Assembly (NCBI GenBank): GCA_963802355.1
Contig: CAWDIV010000019.1
Span: 310,001-374,000 of the forward strand
Direction of reading: 5' to 3'
DNA: 64,000 bases
DNA from: SG8-41 sp963802355
GTDB lineage: Bacteria; Pseudomonadota; Gammaproteobacteria; Burkholderiales; SG8-41
Shown here: piece by piece, positions 9,257-17,311 of the stretch
Layout of the letters: every line of letters starts with the position of its first letter
Position numbering within the stretch: position 1 is the first letter of the stretch
The notes under the pieces: generated by a model
Databases searched by the model: none
Told to the model about the DNA's origin: nothing
What the model saw: the letters and a program-made list of their open reading frames with translations, nothing else
Position numbers and translations under genes: made by a program

Positions 9257-9399
9257 AGTGGTGTACGTCAAATCGAGGCAGGGTCATCTGGGACGCCGTA
9301 CCCTGAGACGTATTATCTGGGACGTTCTATCTGGGACGCCTTGGATACATGACGGGTAAATCGCCTATACTGCACGGCGACCCGCTGGGGAGACGGGCA

Positions 9400-10278
9400 G
9401 TGACCATCAAAGAACGTCTCGACGCTTACGAACGGCTGATGCGGCTCGACCAGCCGATCGGCGCCCTGCTGCTCTTGTGGCCGGCCATGTGGGCTTTGTG
9501 GCTCGCCAAGTACGGGGTCCCGGACGCGGACCTCATGCTCATCTTCATCTTCGGCGTGCTCCTCACGCGCTCAGCGGGGTGCATCATCAACGATCTTGCC
9601 GACCGTAACTTCGATCCCTATGTCGAGCGTACCCGCAACCGGCCGCTCGCGTCAGGGCTGGTGAGCCCCACCGAAGCGGTGGTGGTGGCGGCGCTCCTGC
9701 TAATCGCCGCGTTTGCGCTGGTGTGGCAGATGAACCGCCTCGCCGTCATGCTGTCCTTCGTCGCGCTCGCGATCATGGTGATTTATCCGTTCCTCAAGCG
9801 CTTTTTCATCTTTCCGCAGCTCTGGCTGGGAATCGCCTTCGGCTGGTCGATCCCGATGGCTTATGCCGCGCAGTACGGCAAGCTCGTGCCGGTGACGTGG
9901 GTCCTGCTCCTCGCCAATATATTCTGGGCCATCGCCTATGACACCGAATACGCCATGGTAGACCGCGACGACGACGTGAAGCTGGGCCTCAAGTCTTCGG
10001 CGATCCTGCTCGGCCGTCACGATGTCACCGGCGTAATGGTCGCTCATGGCCTGTTCCTCACGACGATGGCGATCATCGGCTACTGGCAGTTCCTCGGCAT
10101 CCTCTATTACGCGGGTCTTGCCGTCGCCGCGATCCTCGTGATCTACCAGTACCAGTTGATCGAGGAGCGCACCCGTGAAGGCTGTTTCAAGGCGTTCCGC
10201 AACAACAACTGGGTGGGGCTTGCGATCTGGGCCGGGCTCGCGCTCGACCTGTATTTCCGTATCCGGCTCACACGGTGA
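9400..10278 (+). CDS. ubiA: 4-hydroxybenzoate polyprenyltransferase UbiA
   Basis: An inner-membrane prenyltransferase of 292 residues that attaches the polyprenyl chain to 4-hydroxybenzoate in ubiquinone synthesis. The first Asp-rich motif is NDLADRNFD and the second lies in YDTEYAMVDRDDD; both bind prenyl diphosphate through magnesium. About eight membrane segments are visible. GTG 9400 is preferred: GGGGAG lies 7 bases upstream and similarity begins at TIKERLDAYERLMRLDQP. ATG 9349 is an in-frame alternative with no ribosome site, in the tail of the repeat cluster. The stop overlaps the upstream reading frame of ubiD, suggesting an operon. Confidence 0.95.
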   Translation: MTIKERLDAYERLMRLDQPIGALLLLWPAMWALWLAKYGVPDADLMLIFIFGVLLTRSAGCIINDLADRNFDPYVERTRNRPLASGLVSPTEAVVVAALLLIAAFALVWQMNRLAVMLSFVALAIMVIYPFLKRFFIFPQLWLGIAFGWSIPMAYAAQYGKLVPVTWVLLLANIFWAIAYDTEYAMVDRDDDVKLGLKSSAILLGRHDVTGVMVAHGLFLTTMAIIGYWQFLGILYYAGLAVAAILVIYQYQLIEERTREGCFKAFRNNNWVGLAIWAGLALDLYFRIRLTR

Positions 10279-10292
10279 TCCCTCGTGGCGGC

Positions 10293-11765
10293 ATGAAGTA
10301 CCGCGATCTGCGTGACTTTATGGTTCAGCTCGAAGCGCGCGGCGAGTTGAAACGCGTCGGCGTGGAAGTGGATCCGCGGCTCGAGATCACTGAAATCTGC
10401 GACCGCGTGCTGAAGGCGCGAGGCCCGGCTCTGCTGTTCGAGAAACCAAAGGGTCACGCGATTCCCGTCCTCGCCAATCTGTTCGGCACGCTCCGGCGCG
10501 TGGCGCTGGCCATGGGCGTGGATGCGGCAGACCCGGCTGCCGCGCTGCGCGAGATCGGGAAGCTCCTGGCCCATCTGAAGGAGCCGGCGCCGCCGCGCGG
10601 CTGGAAGGATGCCTGGGACAAGCTGCCGCTCCTGAAGCAGGTGCTCGCCATGGCGCCGCGCGAAATAGCGTATCCGCCCTGCCAGGAAACGCGATGGGAA
10701 GGCGGCGATGTCGACCTCGGGCGGCTGCCGATACAGACCTGCTGGCCGGGTGATGCGGGGCCGCTCATCACCTGGGGATTGACCGTTACGCGCGGACCGA
10801 ATCAGGGACGCCAGAATCTCGGCATCTATCGCCAGCAAATCACGGGCCGGAACAAAGTGATCGTGCGGTGGCTCGCACATCGCGGCGGGGCGCTCGATTA
10901 TCGCGACCACTGCCTGGCGCGTCCGCGCGAGCCGTTTCCAGTGGCGGTGGCGCTGGGAGCGGACCCCGCCACCATGCTCGGCGCGGTGACGCCGGTGCCG
11001 GACGCGCTTTCCGAATACCAGTTCGCCGGACTGCTGCGCGGAGCGAAGACGGAGATTGCGAAATGCCTGACGCATGATCTGCAGGTACCGGCAAGTGCAG
11101 AGATCGTGCTCGAAGGCTACATACACCCGGGAGAGACGGCGCTCGAGGGGCCATTCGGAGATCATACCGGCTACTACAATGAACAAGAACGCTTTCCGGT
11201 CCTTACCATCAATCGGATCACGTCGCGTCGTGAGCCGATTTACCACTCGACTTACACCGGCAAGCCGCCGGACGAGCCGGCCGTGCTGGGCGTGGCGTTG
11301 AACGAAGTGTTCGTTCCGCTGTTGACGCGGCAGTTTCCGGAGATCGTGGACTTCTATCTGCCGCCGGAGGGCTGCTCCTACCGGCTCGCCGTGGTCAGCA
11401 TGAAGAAACAGTATCCGGGACATGCCAAGCGTGTGATGTTCGGCGTCTGGAGCTTCCTCCGCCAGTTCATGTATACCAAGCTCATCATCGTCACCGACGA
11501 CGACGTGAACGTACGGGACTGGAAAGAAGTGATCTGGGCGCTCGTCACTCGGGTGGACCCGCGACGCGATGCCGTGATCACCGATCACACGCCCATCGAT
11601 TATCTCGATTTCGCGAGCCCGGTGCCGGGATTGGGCTCAAAGATGGGAATAGACGCGACCAGCAAATGGCCCGGCGAAACCGGCCGGCGCTGGGGCGAGC
11701 CGATCGCGATGAGCGAGGAGGTGAAGCGCAAGGTGGACGCGTTATGGCGCGAGCTGGGTTTGTGA
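10293..11765 (+). CDS. ubiD: UbiD, 3-polyprenyl-4-hydroxybenzoate decarboxylase
   Basis: A prenylated-FMN-dependent decarboxylase of the ubiquinone pathway, 490 residues, closely following the E. coli protein over its whole length: MKYRDLRDFM, GPALLFEKPKGH, TWGLTVTRGP, RQNLGIYRQQ, RWLAHRGGALDY, YHSTYTGKPPDEPAVLGVALNE and the C-terminal LDFASPVPGLGSKMG. The conserved E-R-E-type catalytic region around EGPFGDHTGYYNE is intact. It follows ubiA, the previous step. ATG 10293 matches the family start; GTG 10275 overlaps the ubiA stop and would add six residues. It needs prFMN from a UbiX not found in the window. Confidence 0.96.
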   Translation: MKYRDLRDFMVQLEARGELKRVGVEVDPRLEITEICDRVLKARGPALLFEKPKGHAIPVLANLFGTLRRVALAMGVDAADPAAALREIGKLLAHLKEPAPPRGWKDAWDKLPLLKQVLAMAPREIAYPPCQETRWEGGDVDLGRLPIQTCWPGDAGPLITWGLTVTRGPNQGRQNLGIYRQQITGRNKVIVRWLAHRGGALDYRDHCLARPREPFPVAVALGADPATMLGAVTPVPDALSEYQFAGLLRGAKTEIAKCLTHDLQVPASAEIVLEGYIHPGETALEGPFGDHTGYYNEQERFPVLTINRITSRREPIYHSTYTGKPPDEPAVLGVALNEVFVPLLTRQFPEIVDFYLPPEGCSYRLAVVSMKKQYPGHAKRVMFGVWSFLRQFMYTKLIIVTDDDVNVRDWKEVIWALVTRVDPRRDAVITDHTPIDYLDFASPVPGLGSKMGIDATSKWPGETGRRWGEPIAMSEEVKRKVDALWRELGL

Positions 11766-11853
11766 CACCACGGATAAACCTGATCTACCGGGTGGTGAAG
11801 GGCTGGCTCTTTTTCAGCGAGCGCAAGCCGATGTATCCGTGACGGCGCATGCG

Positions 11854-11887
11854 AAAAAAAGCCCGGCCATCGAGCCGGGCTTTCTTT
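11854..11887. terminator. Bidirectional rho-independent terminator between ubiD and the outer-membrane protein gene
   Basis: GCCCGG-N8-CCGGGC stem at 11861-11880, preceded by seven A and followed by TTTCTTT. It can stop transcription from ubiD on the plus strand and from the convergent barrel-protein gene on the minus strand. Confidence 0.85.
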
Positions 11888-11904
11888 GGTCAGGGTGAAG
11901 CTGA

Positions 11905-12567
11905 TCAGAACCGGAAGCGCAGGCTCACCGAGAAGAGATCAGCGTCGCTCTTTCCGCCGAGGCCGTCAGACACGCGATAGCGTTCCCACTCGCCGCGCAC
12001 CCCCCACTGGGGGGTGAAGTCGTAGCCTAAGCCCAGGCCGAATTTCCAGCTGAAATCGTCGTCCTTGCGGCCAATACCGAAGCTTGTACCCGGGGCAGGC
12101 GGGATCGTGCCGGAGGCGGACACCTTGGTCTCTGAATAGACCAGTCCGATGCGGCCGAAAATCGAGAAGTTGTTCCCGAGCGGCACGATACCGAGCACGT
12201 CCCCGAACCAGTTGTTCTCCATCTTGACTTCTCCGGCAACCGTTCCGAACGGCGTGACCGTCGTGAACGTGCTGAATTTGCCGAGATTCACATAGCCGGC
12301 CTCGACCGCGAAGTTCTGGTTAACCTGATAGCCCGCGAACACCTTCCAGCCGGTATCTTTATCATCGACCGAAGTTATCGCCGAGGTAACGCCAGGGCGC
12401 GATAGAACTACTGAGTTGATACCGGCGGTGTCAAAGTCATCGATCTTGCTCTGACCTATCCCGCCGCCGACGTAAAAGCCCTGCCACTTCATTTGGGCGT
12501 ATGCGGGAACCGCGGCTAAAGTGCCAGCCGCCACCAATGCTGCTGCTGCGAGGTTCTTGATGTTCAT
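11905..12567 (-). CDS. Outer-membrane beta-barrel protein
   Basis: A 220-residue exported protein with a clear signal peptide (NIKNLAAAALVAAGTLAAVPAYA, cleavage after AYA) and alternating short beta strands typical of the eight-stranded OmpA/OmpW-like barrel family: WQGFYVGGGIG, FAVEAGYVNLGKF, FSIFGRIGLVYSE, FGLGLGYDFTPQWGVRGEWERY. It ends in FSVSLRFRF, a terminal Phe recognised by the BAM machinery. AAGGAGACATC gives a strong ribosome site. It stands alone, so its role, structural or adhesive, cannot be decided. Confidence 0.85.
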   Translation of the reverse strand: MNIKNLAAAALVAAGTLAAVPAYAQMKWQGFYVGGGIGQSKIDDFDTAGINSVVLSRPGVTSAITSVDDKDTGWKVFAGYQVNQNFAVEAGYVNLGKFSTFTTVTPFGTVAGEVKMENNWFGDVLGIVPLGNNFSIFGRIGLVYSETKVSASGTIPPAPGTSFGIGRKDDDFSWKFGLGLGYDFTPQWGVRGEWERYRVSDGLGGKSDADLFSVSLRFRF

Positions 12568-12704
12568 GATGTCTCCTTTTGGCGTTGCCCAATTTTCGGG
12601 AATTGTTGTGTCAACATCAAGAACTAACTAGTTATAAGGGCTGATTTGTTGCGACGACGCAACAGATTATCGCAATTCAGTCTCAATTCTTACGCTCGAA
12701 GGGA

Positions 12705-14146
12705 TTACTCGCGGTTGTACACCCACCTAAGCAGCGCGTCCTGCACCGGCTGGACGTTCCCGGCGTTGGCGTGGTTGACGATCATGACCACCACGACACG
12801 CCGGCCGCGGGCGTCCAGGACGTAGCCGCCGATCGCCCGCACGCCGGTCAGAGAGCCGGTCTTGATGTGCGCCTGGCCCGCCAGTTCCGCGCCGGCGAGG
12901 CGCTTGCGCATCGTGCCGTCTACCGCGGCGAGCGGCAGCGAGGCAATGAGCTCCGGCATCACCGCGCTCTTGAAGGCGGCGAGCAGCAGTTGCGCGAGGT
13001 TAGCTGCGCTGATGCGCTCGATGCGCGAGAGCCCCGAACCGTTTTCCAGTCACCAGCTCGGGAAAATTGAGTCGCCTTACCGGCGAGCCACTGGCGAATC
13101 GCGCGATTCGCTTTTTCGGGCGTAGCGGGGGCCCCCGCCCCGGCCGCACCCAGCGTCAGGAACACCTGACGCGCCATCACGTTGTTGCTGAATTTGTTGA
13201 TGTCGCGCACGATCTCGGCAAGCGTCGGGGATTGCAGGCTCGCGATCAACCGCGCCTCAGGCGGCGCCGTGCCCTCGCGCACGCCGCCCGCGAAAACGCC
13301 GCCCTCCCCGCGCCACAACTGTGTGAACAATCCGAGCAGATACTGCTGGTGGCTCAACACGCTGAAATAGCGCACGCGCTCACCGCAGTCACGGGAGTAG
13401 CTGCCCGTGAATGCGAGGCGCGCGGCGTTCGCCGCCCCTTGCGCATCGAGCTTCATCCGCGCTACCCAGTCGCCGCACGGCGCCGAATCGAGCGCGAGCT
13501 GGTTGATGATCTGAACCTGCGGCAGGCCCGGCTCCGGAATGAGACGCACCGTGCGCGCCTCGGGGTCGGGTACGAAATTGAGCCGGATCGACTTGAAATT
13601 GATGAGCAGCGCGTCGGGAGCGGTGTTATAGGGGCGGGTTGGCTGATCGTCGAAGCGCCCCGGCTCGACATCGGCGGCGGCGAAATGGCTGCGATCGAGC
13701 ACCACGTTCCCGCGGATTTCCCGCAAGCCGCGCCCGCGCAGGTCCCGGACCAGCAGCCAGAAGTTCTCCAGCATGAGCTTGGGATCACCATAACCCTTGA
13801 GCACGAGGTCGCCCTCGAGTACGTCCTGACTGATCTTTCCGGCCGCGTAGGCTTCGGTGGTCCAGGTGTACGCCGGGCCGAGCAACTCGAGCGCAGCGTA
13901 GGTCGTAAGCAACTTGATGACCGAGGCCGGATTCATGGCGCGCTCGGCACCGACGGCGACGAGCGGGCGCTCGGCGCCGATCTCGTGCACGTAGAATGCC
14001 GCGGCGCTCTCCGGGATCGCGGACTGCGCGAGCGCTTTGGCGACGGGTACCGGCAATACCGATTGCTGCGCGGCGGCGGTTGGCGGAACGAGCCCGAACC
14101 AGGCGAAGAGCAGCAGCGCGGTCGGCATGCGCACTGAACGGAGCAT
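12705..14146 (-). pseudogene. dacB: D-alanyl-D-alanine carboxypeptidase/endopeptidase (PBP4, DacB), frameshifted
   Basis: The protein has a signal peptide (RSVRMPTALLLFAWFGLVPPTAAA), the SxxK active-site motif in NPASVIKLLTTYAAL, SxN in KFSNNVMARQ and, in the shifted last part, KTG in HIKTGSLTGV, so the S13/PBP4 family is certain. PBP4 trims peptidoglycan in the periplasm. The frame breaks at about 13030-13080: restoring FPELV then ENGSGLSRIER needs the removal of two single bases. The catalytic residues are all present on either side of the break, so a sequence error or a very recent mutation is possible. ATG 14146 was chosen from the signal peptide. It follows bioA on the same strand. Confidence 0.87.
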
Positions 14147-14222
14147 CGCCCAGGGTGACGCCCTGATCGCGACGCATGCCTCGTTCAATCCAACCGAAAA
14201 ATAGGTCTTCGTCATGCGGATG

Positions 14223-15551
14223 CTAAGCAGCGAGGGCGTCGAGCAGGTCCGCGGTTCGATCGACGAGCAGCCCGAACTCCGCGTCCTCGATGACGTAGGG
14301 GGGCATGAAGTAAACGGTATTGCCGAGCGGCCGCAGCAGCAGCTCGCGCTCCTGCGCGGCGGCACAAAAATCGCGCGCGAACGAGGAACCTCCTCCCTCG
14401 ACTTCGAATGCCCAGATCATCCCGGTATTGCGGAAATGTCGCACGCGCGCGTGGACGGCCAACCTGGCTGCGACGGCACTCAAGCGCGCGCTTTTCGTAC
14501 GGTTCGCCGCGATCACGCCGTCCTCATCGAAGATGGCCAATGTCGCCAGCGCGGCTCGGCAGGCGAGTGCGTTGCCGGTGTACGAGTGCGAATGAAGAAA
14601 TCCACGCGTGACCGCGTCGTCGTAGAACACGTCATACACGGCATCGCGCGTCATCACCACCGAGAGCGGCAGATATCCGCCCGTCAAGCCCTTGGACAGG
14701 CAGAGAAATTCCGGCGTGATGCCGGCCTGCTCGTGGGCAAAAAAGGTGCCGGTGCGCCCGCATCCGGTCATGATTTCATCGGCGATGAGATGCACCTCGT
14801 AACGGTCGCACATTGCGCGTGCACGGCGCAGGTATTCGGCGTCGTACATCGCCATACCCGTCGCACCCTGCACGAGCGGCTCGACGATGAGCGCCGCCGT
14901 TTGGCCGTGGTGCGCCTCGAGATGCCGCTCCAGTGCTTGCGCGCAGCGCGCGGCGTAGTCTCGCGGCGATTCGCCCTGCTCCGCTTTACGCCAGTCCGGA
15001 CTGGCAACCTGGCTGCTCGTCATGAGGAGCGGAGCGTACGTCTCCTTGAACAACGCGACGTCCGTCACCGCGAGCGCCCCCAGGGTCTCGCCGTGGTAGC
15101 TGCCCGCGAGACTGACGAAGCGGCGTTTGCCCGGCCGGCCCCGGTTGCGCCAGTAATGAAAGCTCATCTTGAGCGCGATTTCGACCGCGGATGCACCATC
15201 ACTGGCGTAGAAGCAATGCCCGAGTGCGCCCCCGGTCGCGTGACCAAGGCGCTCGGCAAGCTCCACCGCGGGCTCGTGGGTACAACCGGCGAGCAGCACG
15301 TGCTCGAGTTTCTCCAGCTGTTTGGCGAGCGCGCCGTTGATGCGCGGATTGCAATGACCGAAGAGATTCACCCACCACGAGCTGATCGCGTCGAGGAAGC
15401 GCCGACCGTCGAAATCGTAAAGCCAGCAGCCCGCGCCGCGCGCCACCGCGACGAGCGGGAGGGATTCGTGATGCTTCATTTGCGTGCACGGGTGCCAGAC
15501 CGCGGACAGGCTGCGCTTTAGCAGCAGACTGGTGTGACTGCTAGCTTGCAT
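14223..15551 (-). CDS. bioA: Adenosylmethionine-8-amino-7-oxononanoate aminotransferase BioA
   Basis: A PLP-dependent class III aminotransferase of biotin synthesis, about 442 residues, that converts KAPA to DAPA with S-adenosylmethionine as amino donor. Signature segments are WHPCTQMKHHESLP, DAISSWWVNLFGHCNPRIN, SYHGETLGALAVTD and LIADEIMTGCGRTGTFFAHEQAGI; the PLP lysine is in LCLSKGLTGGYLPL. BioA-specific WHP and SSWW words separate it from other class III enzymes. ATG 15551 gives the normal N-terminus; an in-frame TTG 15584 is less likely. No other bio gene is in the window. Confidence 0.94.
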   Translation of the reverse strand: MQASSHTSLLLKRSLSAVWHPCTQMKHHESLPLVAVARGAGCWLYDFDGRRFLDAISSWWVNLFGHCNPRINGALAKQLEKLEHVLLAGCTHEPAVELAERLGHATGGALGHCFYASDGASAVEIALKMSFHYWRNRGRPGKRRFVSLAGSYHGETLGALAVTDVALFKETYAPLLMTSSQVASPDWRKAEQGESPRDYAARCAQALERHLEAHHGQTAALIVEPLVQGATGMAMYDAEYLRRARAMCDRYEVHLIADEIMTGCGRTGTFFAHEQAGITPEFLCLSKGLTGGYLPLSVVMTRDAVYDVFYDDAVTRGFLHSHSYTGNALACRAALATLAIFDEDGVIAANRTKSARLSAVAARLAVHARVRHFRNTGMIWAFEVEGGGSSFARDFCAAAQERELLLRPLGNTVYFMPPYVIEDAEFGLLVDRTADLLDALAA

Positions 15552-15821
15552 TTTCGCCGCAGAAGCTTTAAAAAAATTCGGCAACAGGCCTCAAATGCCA
15601 GGAGCCAGCGCCTATCCTTCGCGCAATAAGTCACGACGTTGTCCGCCCACCGTCCGGTTGTCGCCATCCGCCGACATTCCAACGGCATTTTCTTCCGGGT
15701 CAACCACCATTTTACGTTCCACGTTAAATACTTCTGAGATGGCATCAATCTTGCTATTGGTTTGGTGTCGGTTTGTTCGTACTCGAGCGGAGTTTAGCAT
15801 CGTTGAAAGGGGATTCTCCGT
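15552..15821. other. Intergenic region between divergent bioA and a hypothetical gene
   Basis: A 270-base divergent promoter region. It is more AT-rich than its surroundings near 15700-15790, with TTTAGCATCGTTGAAAGGGG just before the plus-strand gene. No reading frame here shows a recognisable protein, and I could not identify an operator with confidence. Confidence 0.4.
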
Positions 15822-16661
15822 ATGCAGATTCTTGAACGCATCAGGGATCAGATTGCTGCCACAGGTCTGCCGTTATTCGGCATCACATTGGCCGCTATCC
15901 CCTGCCCCGATACGCCGGTGATCCTCACGCTGCACTGGCACGCATTCATCAAGGAAAAGCTCGCCGAACTCGAGGAAGCCGAGACGGTGTCTTACACGCC
16001 GGTGCCGAGTTCTGCGCTGCAGTTGAACGATCGCTGGCAGGATCTGCTCGCGGTCGATCGCGCGGCAATGGAAGCGGCGTGGGAGCTGGGCGCATGGGAC
16101 GTTGCCCGGGCCGAACGGCCGGGGTGTCTGCGGCCGGGCGCGCCCGCTAGCGAGGCGCTGGAATGCCTGCAAGCGTTTGGGTCGTACCCCTTTGGGGGCT
16201 CTGGTAACCAGGTCGTCGTCGCCGAGGCTCCAGATGTCGATGAACTCGTGCGGCTCGCGGCTGCCCGCGGTTACCTGCTATGGCTGTTTCGTCCTGTCAA
16301 CGGCGGAATCTGGGGGGAATATGCGGAAGACGCTACCCTCACATCCGACGGCCGCCGGGCTCCGCCTTGCCCCCACCGGCCCATTCCGCTGACTCGCGAC
16401 CGACAGCGCAAGACGGTTTATCGTTTTGGCGTCCCGTGTACTGAAGGGGGGAACGGGCCCCTCCCGGTAGAATCTTTCGGGGCCTTCCCGTTCCCCCCTG
16501 CGACCCCCCGGGTATTTCGAAATAGCGCTCCTACGATTCCAATTAGGGCGGGGCCCCTCCCGGTAGAATCTTTCGGGGCCTTCCCGTTCCCCCCTGCGAC
16601 CCCCCGGGTATTCGAAATAGCGCTCCTACGATTCCAATTAGGGCGGGGCCCCTCCCGGTAG
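15822..16661 (+). CDS. Conserved hypothetical protein with a repeat-encoded C-terminus
   Basis: The first ~205 residues look like a globular cytosolic protein (ILERIRDQIAATGLPLFGITL, TPVILTLHWHAFIKEKLAEL, GSYPFGGSGNQVVVAEAPDV), preceded by GAAAGGGG as ribosome site. I do not recognise the family. From about residue 208 onward the frame reads through a 96-bp tandem DNA repeat, giving two near copies of GPLPVESFGAFPFPP; this tail is probably not ancestral and the original stop may be lost. No neighbour suggests a function; the groES operon follows. Confidence 0.6.
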   Translation: MQILERIRDQIAATGLPLFGITLAAIPCPDTPVILTLHWHAFIKEKLAELEEAETVSYTPVPSSALQLNDRWQDLLAVDRAAMEAAWELGAWDVARAERPGCLRPGAPASEALECLQAFGSYPFGGSGNQVVVAEAPDVDELVRLAAARGYLLWLFRPVNGGIWGEYAEDATLTSDGRRAPPCPHRPIPLTRDRQRKTVYRFGVPCTEGGNGPLPVESFGAFPFPPATPRVFRNSAPTIPIRAGPLPVESFGAFPFPPATPRVFEIALLRFQLGRGPSR

Positions 16662-16815
16662 GATCTTTCGGGGCCTTTTCCCGTCCCCTCCTGCGCCCTC
16701 CGGTACTTCGAAACAGCGCTCCTACGATTCCAATTAGGGCGGGGCCCCTCCCGGTAGAATCTTGCGGGGCCTTCCCGTTACTCCCCCGCACCCCCGGTTA
16801 CTTCGAACCAGCGGC
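16446..16815. repeat. 96-bp tandem repeat with nested hairpins, about 3.7 copies
   Basis: Units start near 16455, 16551, 16646 and 16742 (periods 96, 95, 96). Each contains GGGCCCCTCCCGGTAGAATC, a GGGGCC partner, CCCGTT and a shared tail CTCCTACGATTCCAATTAGG. The first unit forms a long stem because GGGGAACGGGCCCC pairs with GGGGCC plus CCCGTTCCCC. A single related hairpin unit lies at 48943-48992. The array ends about 65 bases before the groES promoter. Confidence 0.9.
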
Positions 16816-16880
16816 TCAGAAATCACTGGTTAGTGTGCACTGACTAACGGCGTAACGCTGTTTGTTCCGCGCGTAACGTC

Positions 16881-16909
16881 TTGTCTACAACAGCCTAACC
16901 GGTTATTAT
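16881..16909 (+). promoter_or_regulatory. Sigma-70 type promoter of groES-groEL
   Basis: TTGTCT (16881-16886), a 17-base spacer and TATTAT (16904-16909). The -10 box runs directly into the CIRCE element, so a bound repressor would cover the transcription start. Confidence 0.75.
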
Positions 16910-16935
16910 TAGCACTCGATAGACCTGAGTGCTAA
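16909..16935 (+). promoter_or_regulatory. CIRCE operator (HrcA binding site)
   Basis: A perfect inverted repeat TTAGCACTC-N9-GAGTGCTAA. This is the consensus CIRCE element bound by the heat-shock repressor HrcA, which needs GroEL for activity, so the operon is probably under feedback control. hrcA itself is not in the window. Confidence 0.97.
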
Positions 16936-16990
16936 CGTTGGCACTTACCTGATACCTTTGGTTTTCCAGATACCTACGGGAGGCTAGTTT

Positions 16991-17284
16991 ATGAAAATTC
17001 GTCCGTTGCACGACCGCGTCATCGTCAAGCGGCTGGAAGAAGAGCGCAAGACCGCTTCCGGCATCGTGATTCCCGATACCGCCGCCGAAAAGCCCGATCA
17101 GGGTGAAGTCATGGCAGTGGGCAAGGGCAAGATACTCGAGGACGGGAAAGTGCGTCCGCTCGATATCAAGGTCGGGGACAAGATTCTGTTCGGCAAGTAC
17201 TCCGGACAGACGGTCAAGGTCAAAGGTGATGAGCTGCTCGTGATGCGCGAGGAAGACATCATGGGTGTGATCGAAGGCAAATAG
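16991..17284 (+). CDS. groS: Co-chaperonin GroES
   Basis: A 97-residue cytosolic co-chaperonin, the standard length. It begins MKIRPLHDRVIVKRLEEERK; the mobile loop (KTASGIVIPDTAAEKPDQG) and the SGQTVKVKGDELLVMREEDIMGVIE end are typical. It forms the heptameric lid on GroEL. ACGGGAGGC lies 8 bases before the ATG. It is the first gene of the operon behind a CIRCE-controlled promoter; groEL starts 27 bases after its stop. Confidence 0.98.
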   Translation: MKIRPLHDRVIVKRLEEERKTASGIVIPDTAAEKPDQGEVMAVGKGKILEDGKVRPLDIKVGDKILFGKYSGQTVKVKGDELLVMREEDIMGVIEGK

Positions 17285-17311
17285 TTAGTTCGCTAACCGG
17301 GAGAAATCGAT

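Larger units (their letters stand above)
8016..9286 (+). mobile_element. Complete IS3-family insertion sequence, 1271 bp
   Basis: The terminal inverted repeats begin TGATCTTGCC at the left and, read from the right end, TGACCCTGCC; about 25 of the first 33 positions match, including a shared ACGTACA block. The flanking trinucleotide TCT is duplicated at 8013-8015 and 9287-9289, the 3-bp target duplication expected for the family. Inside are orfA and orfB in the usual overlapping arrangement. Both ends and both frames are intact, so the element looks recent and potentially active. Confidence 0.93.

Noticed and set aside
8000..9271. Minus-strand frame of 423 codons across the IS3 element
   Set aside because: Antisense of orfA/orfB whose catalytic residues are intact on the plus strand.
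16446..16815. CRISPR array in the 96-bp tandem repeat
   Set aside because: Units are adjacent and homologous over the full length, with no unique spacers.
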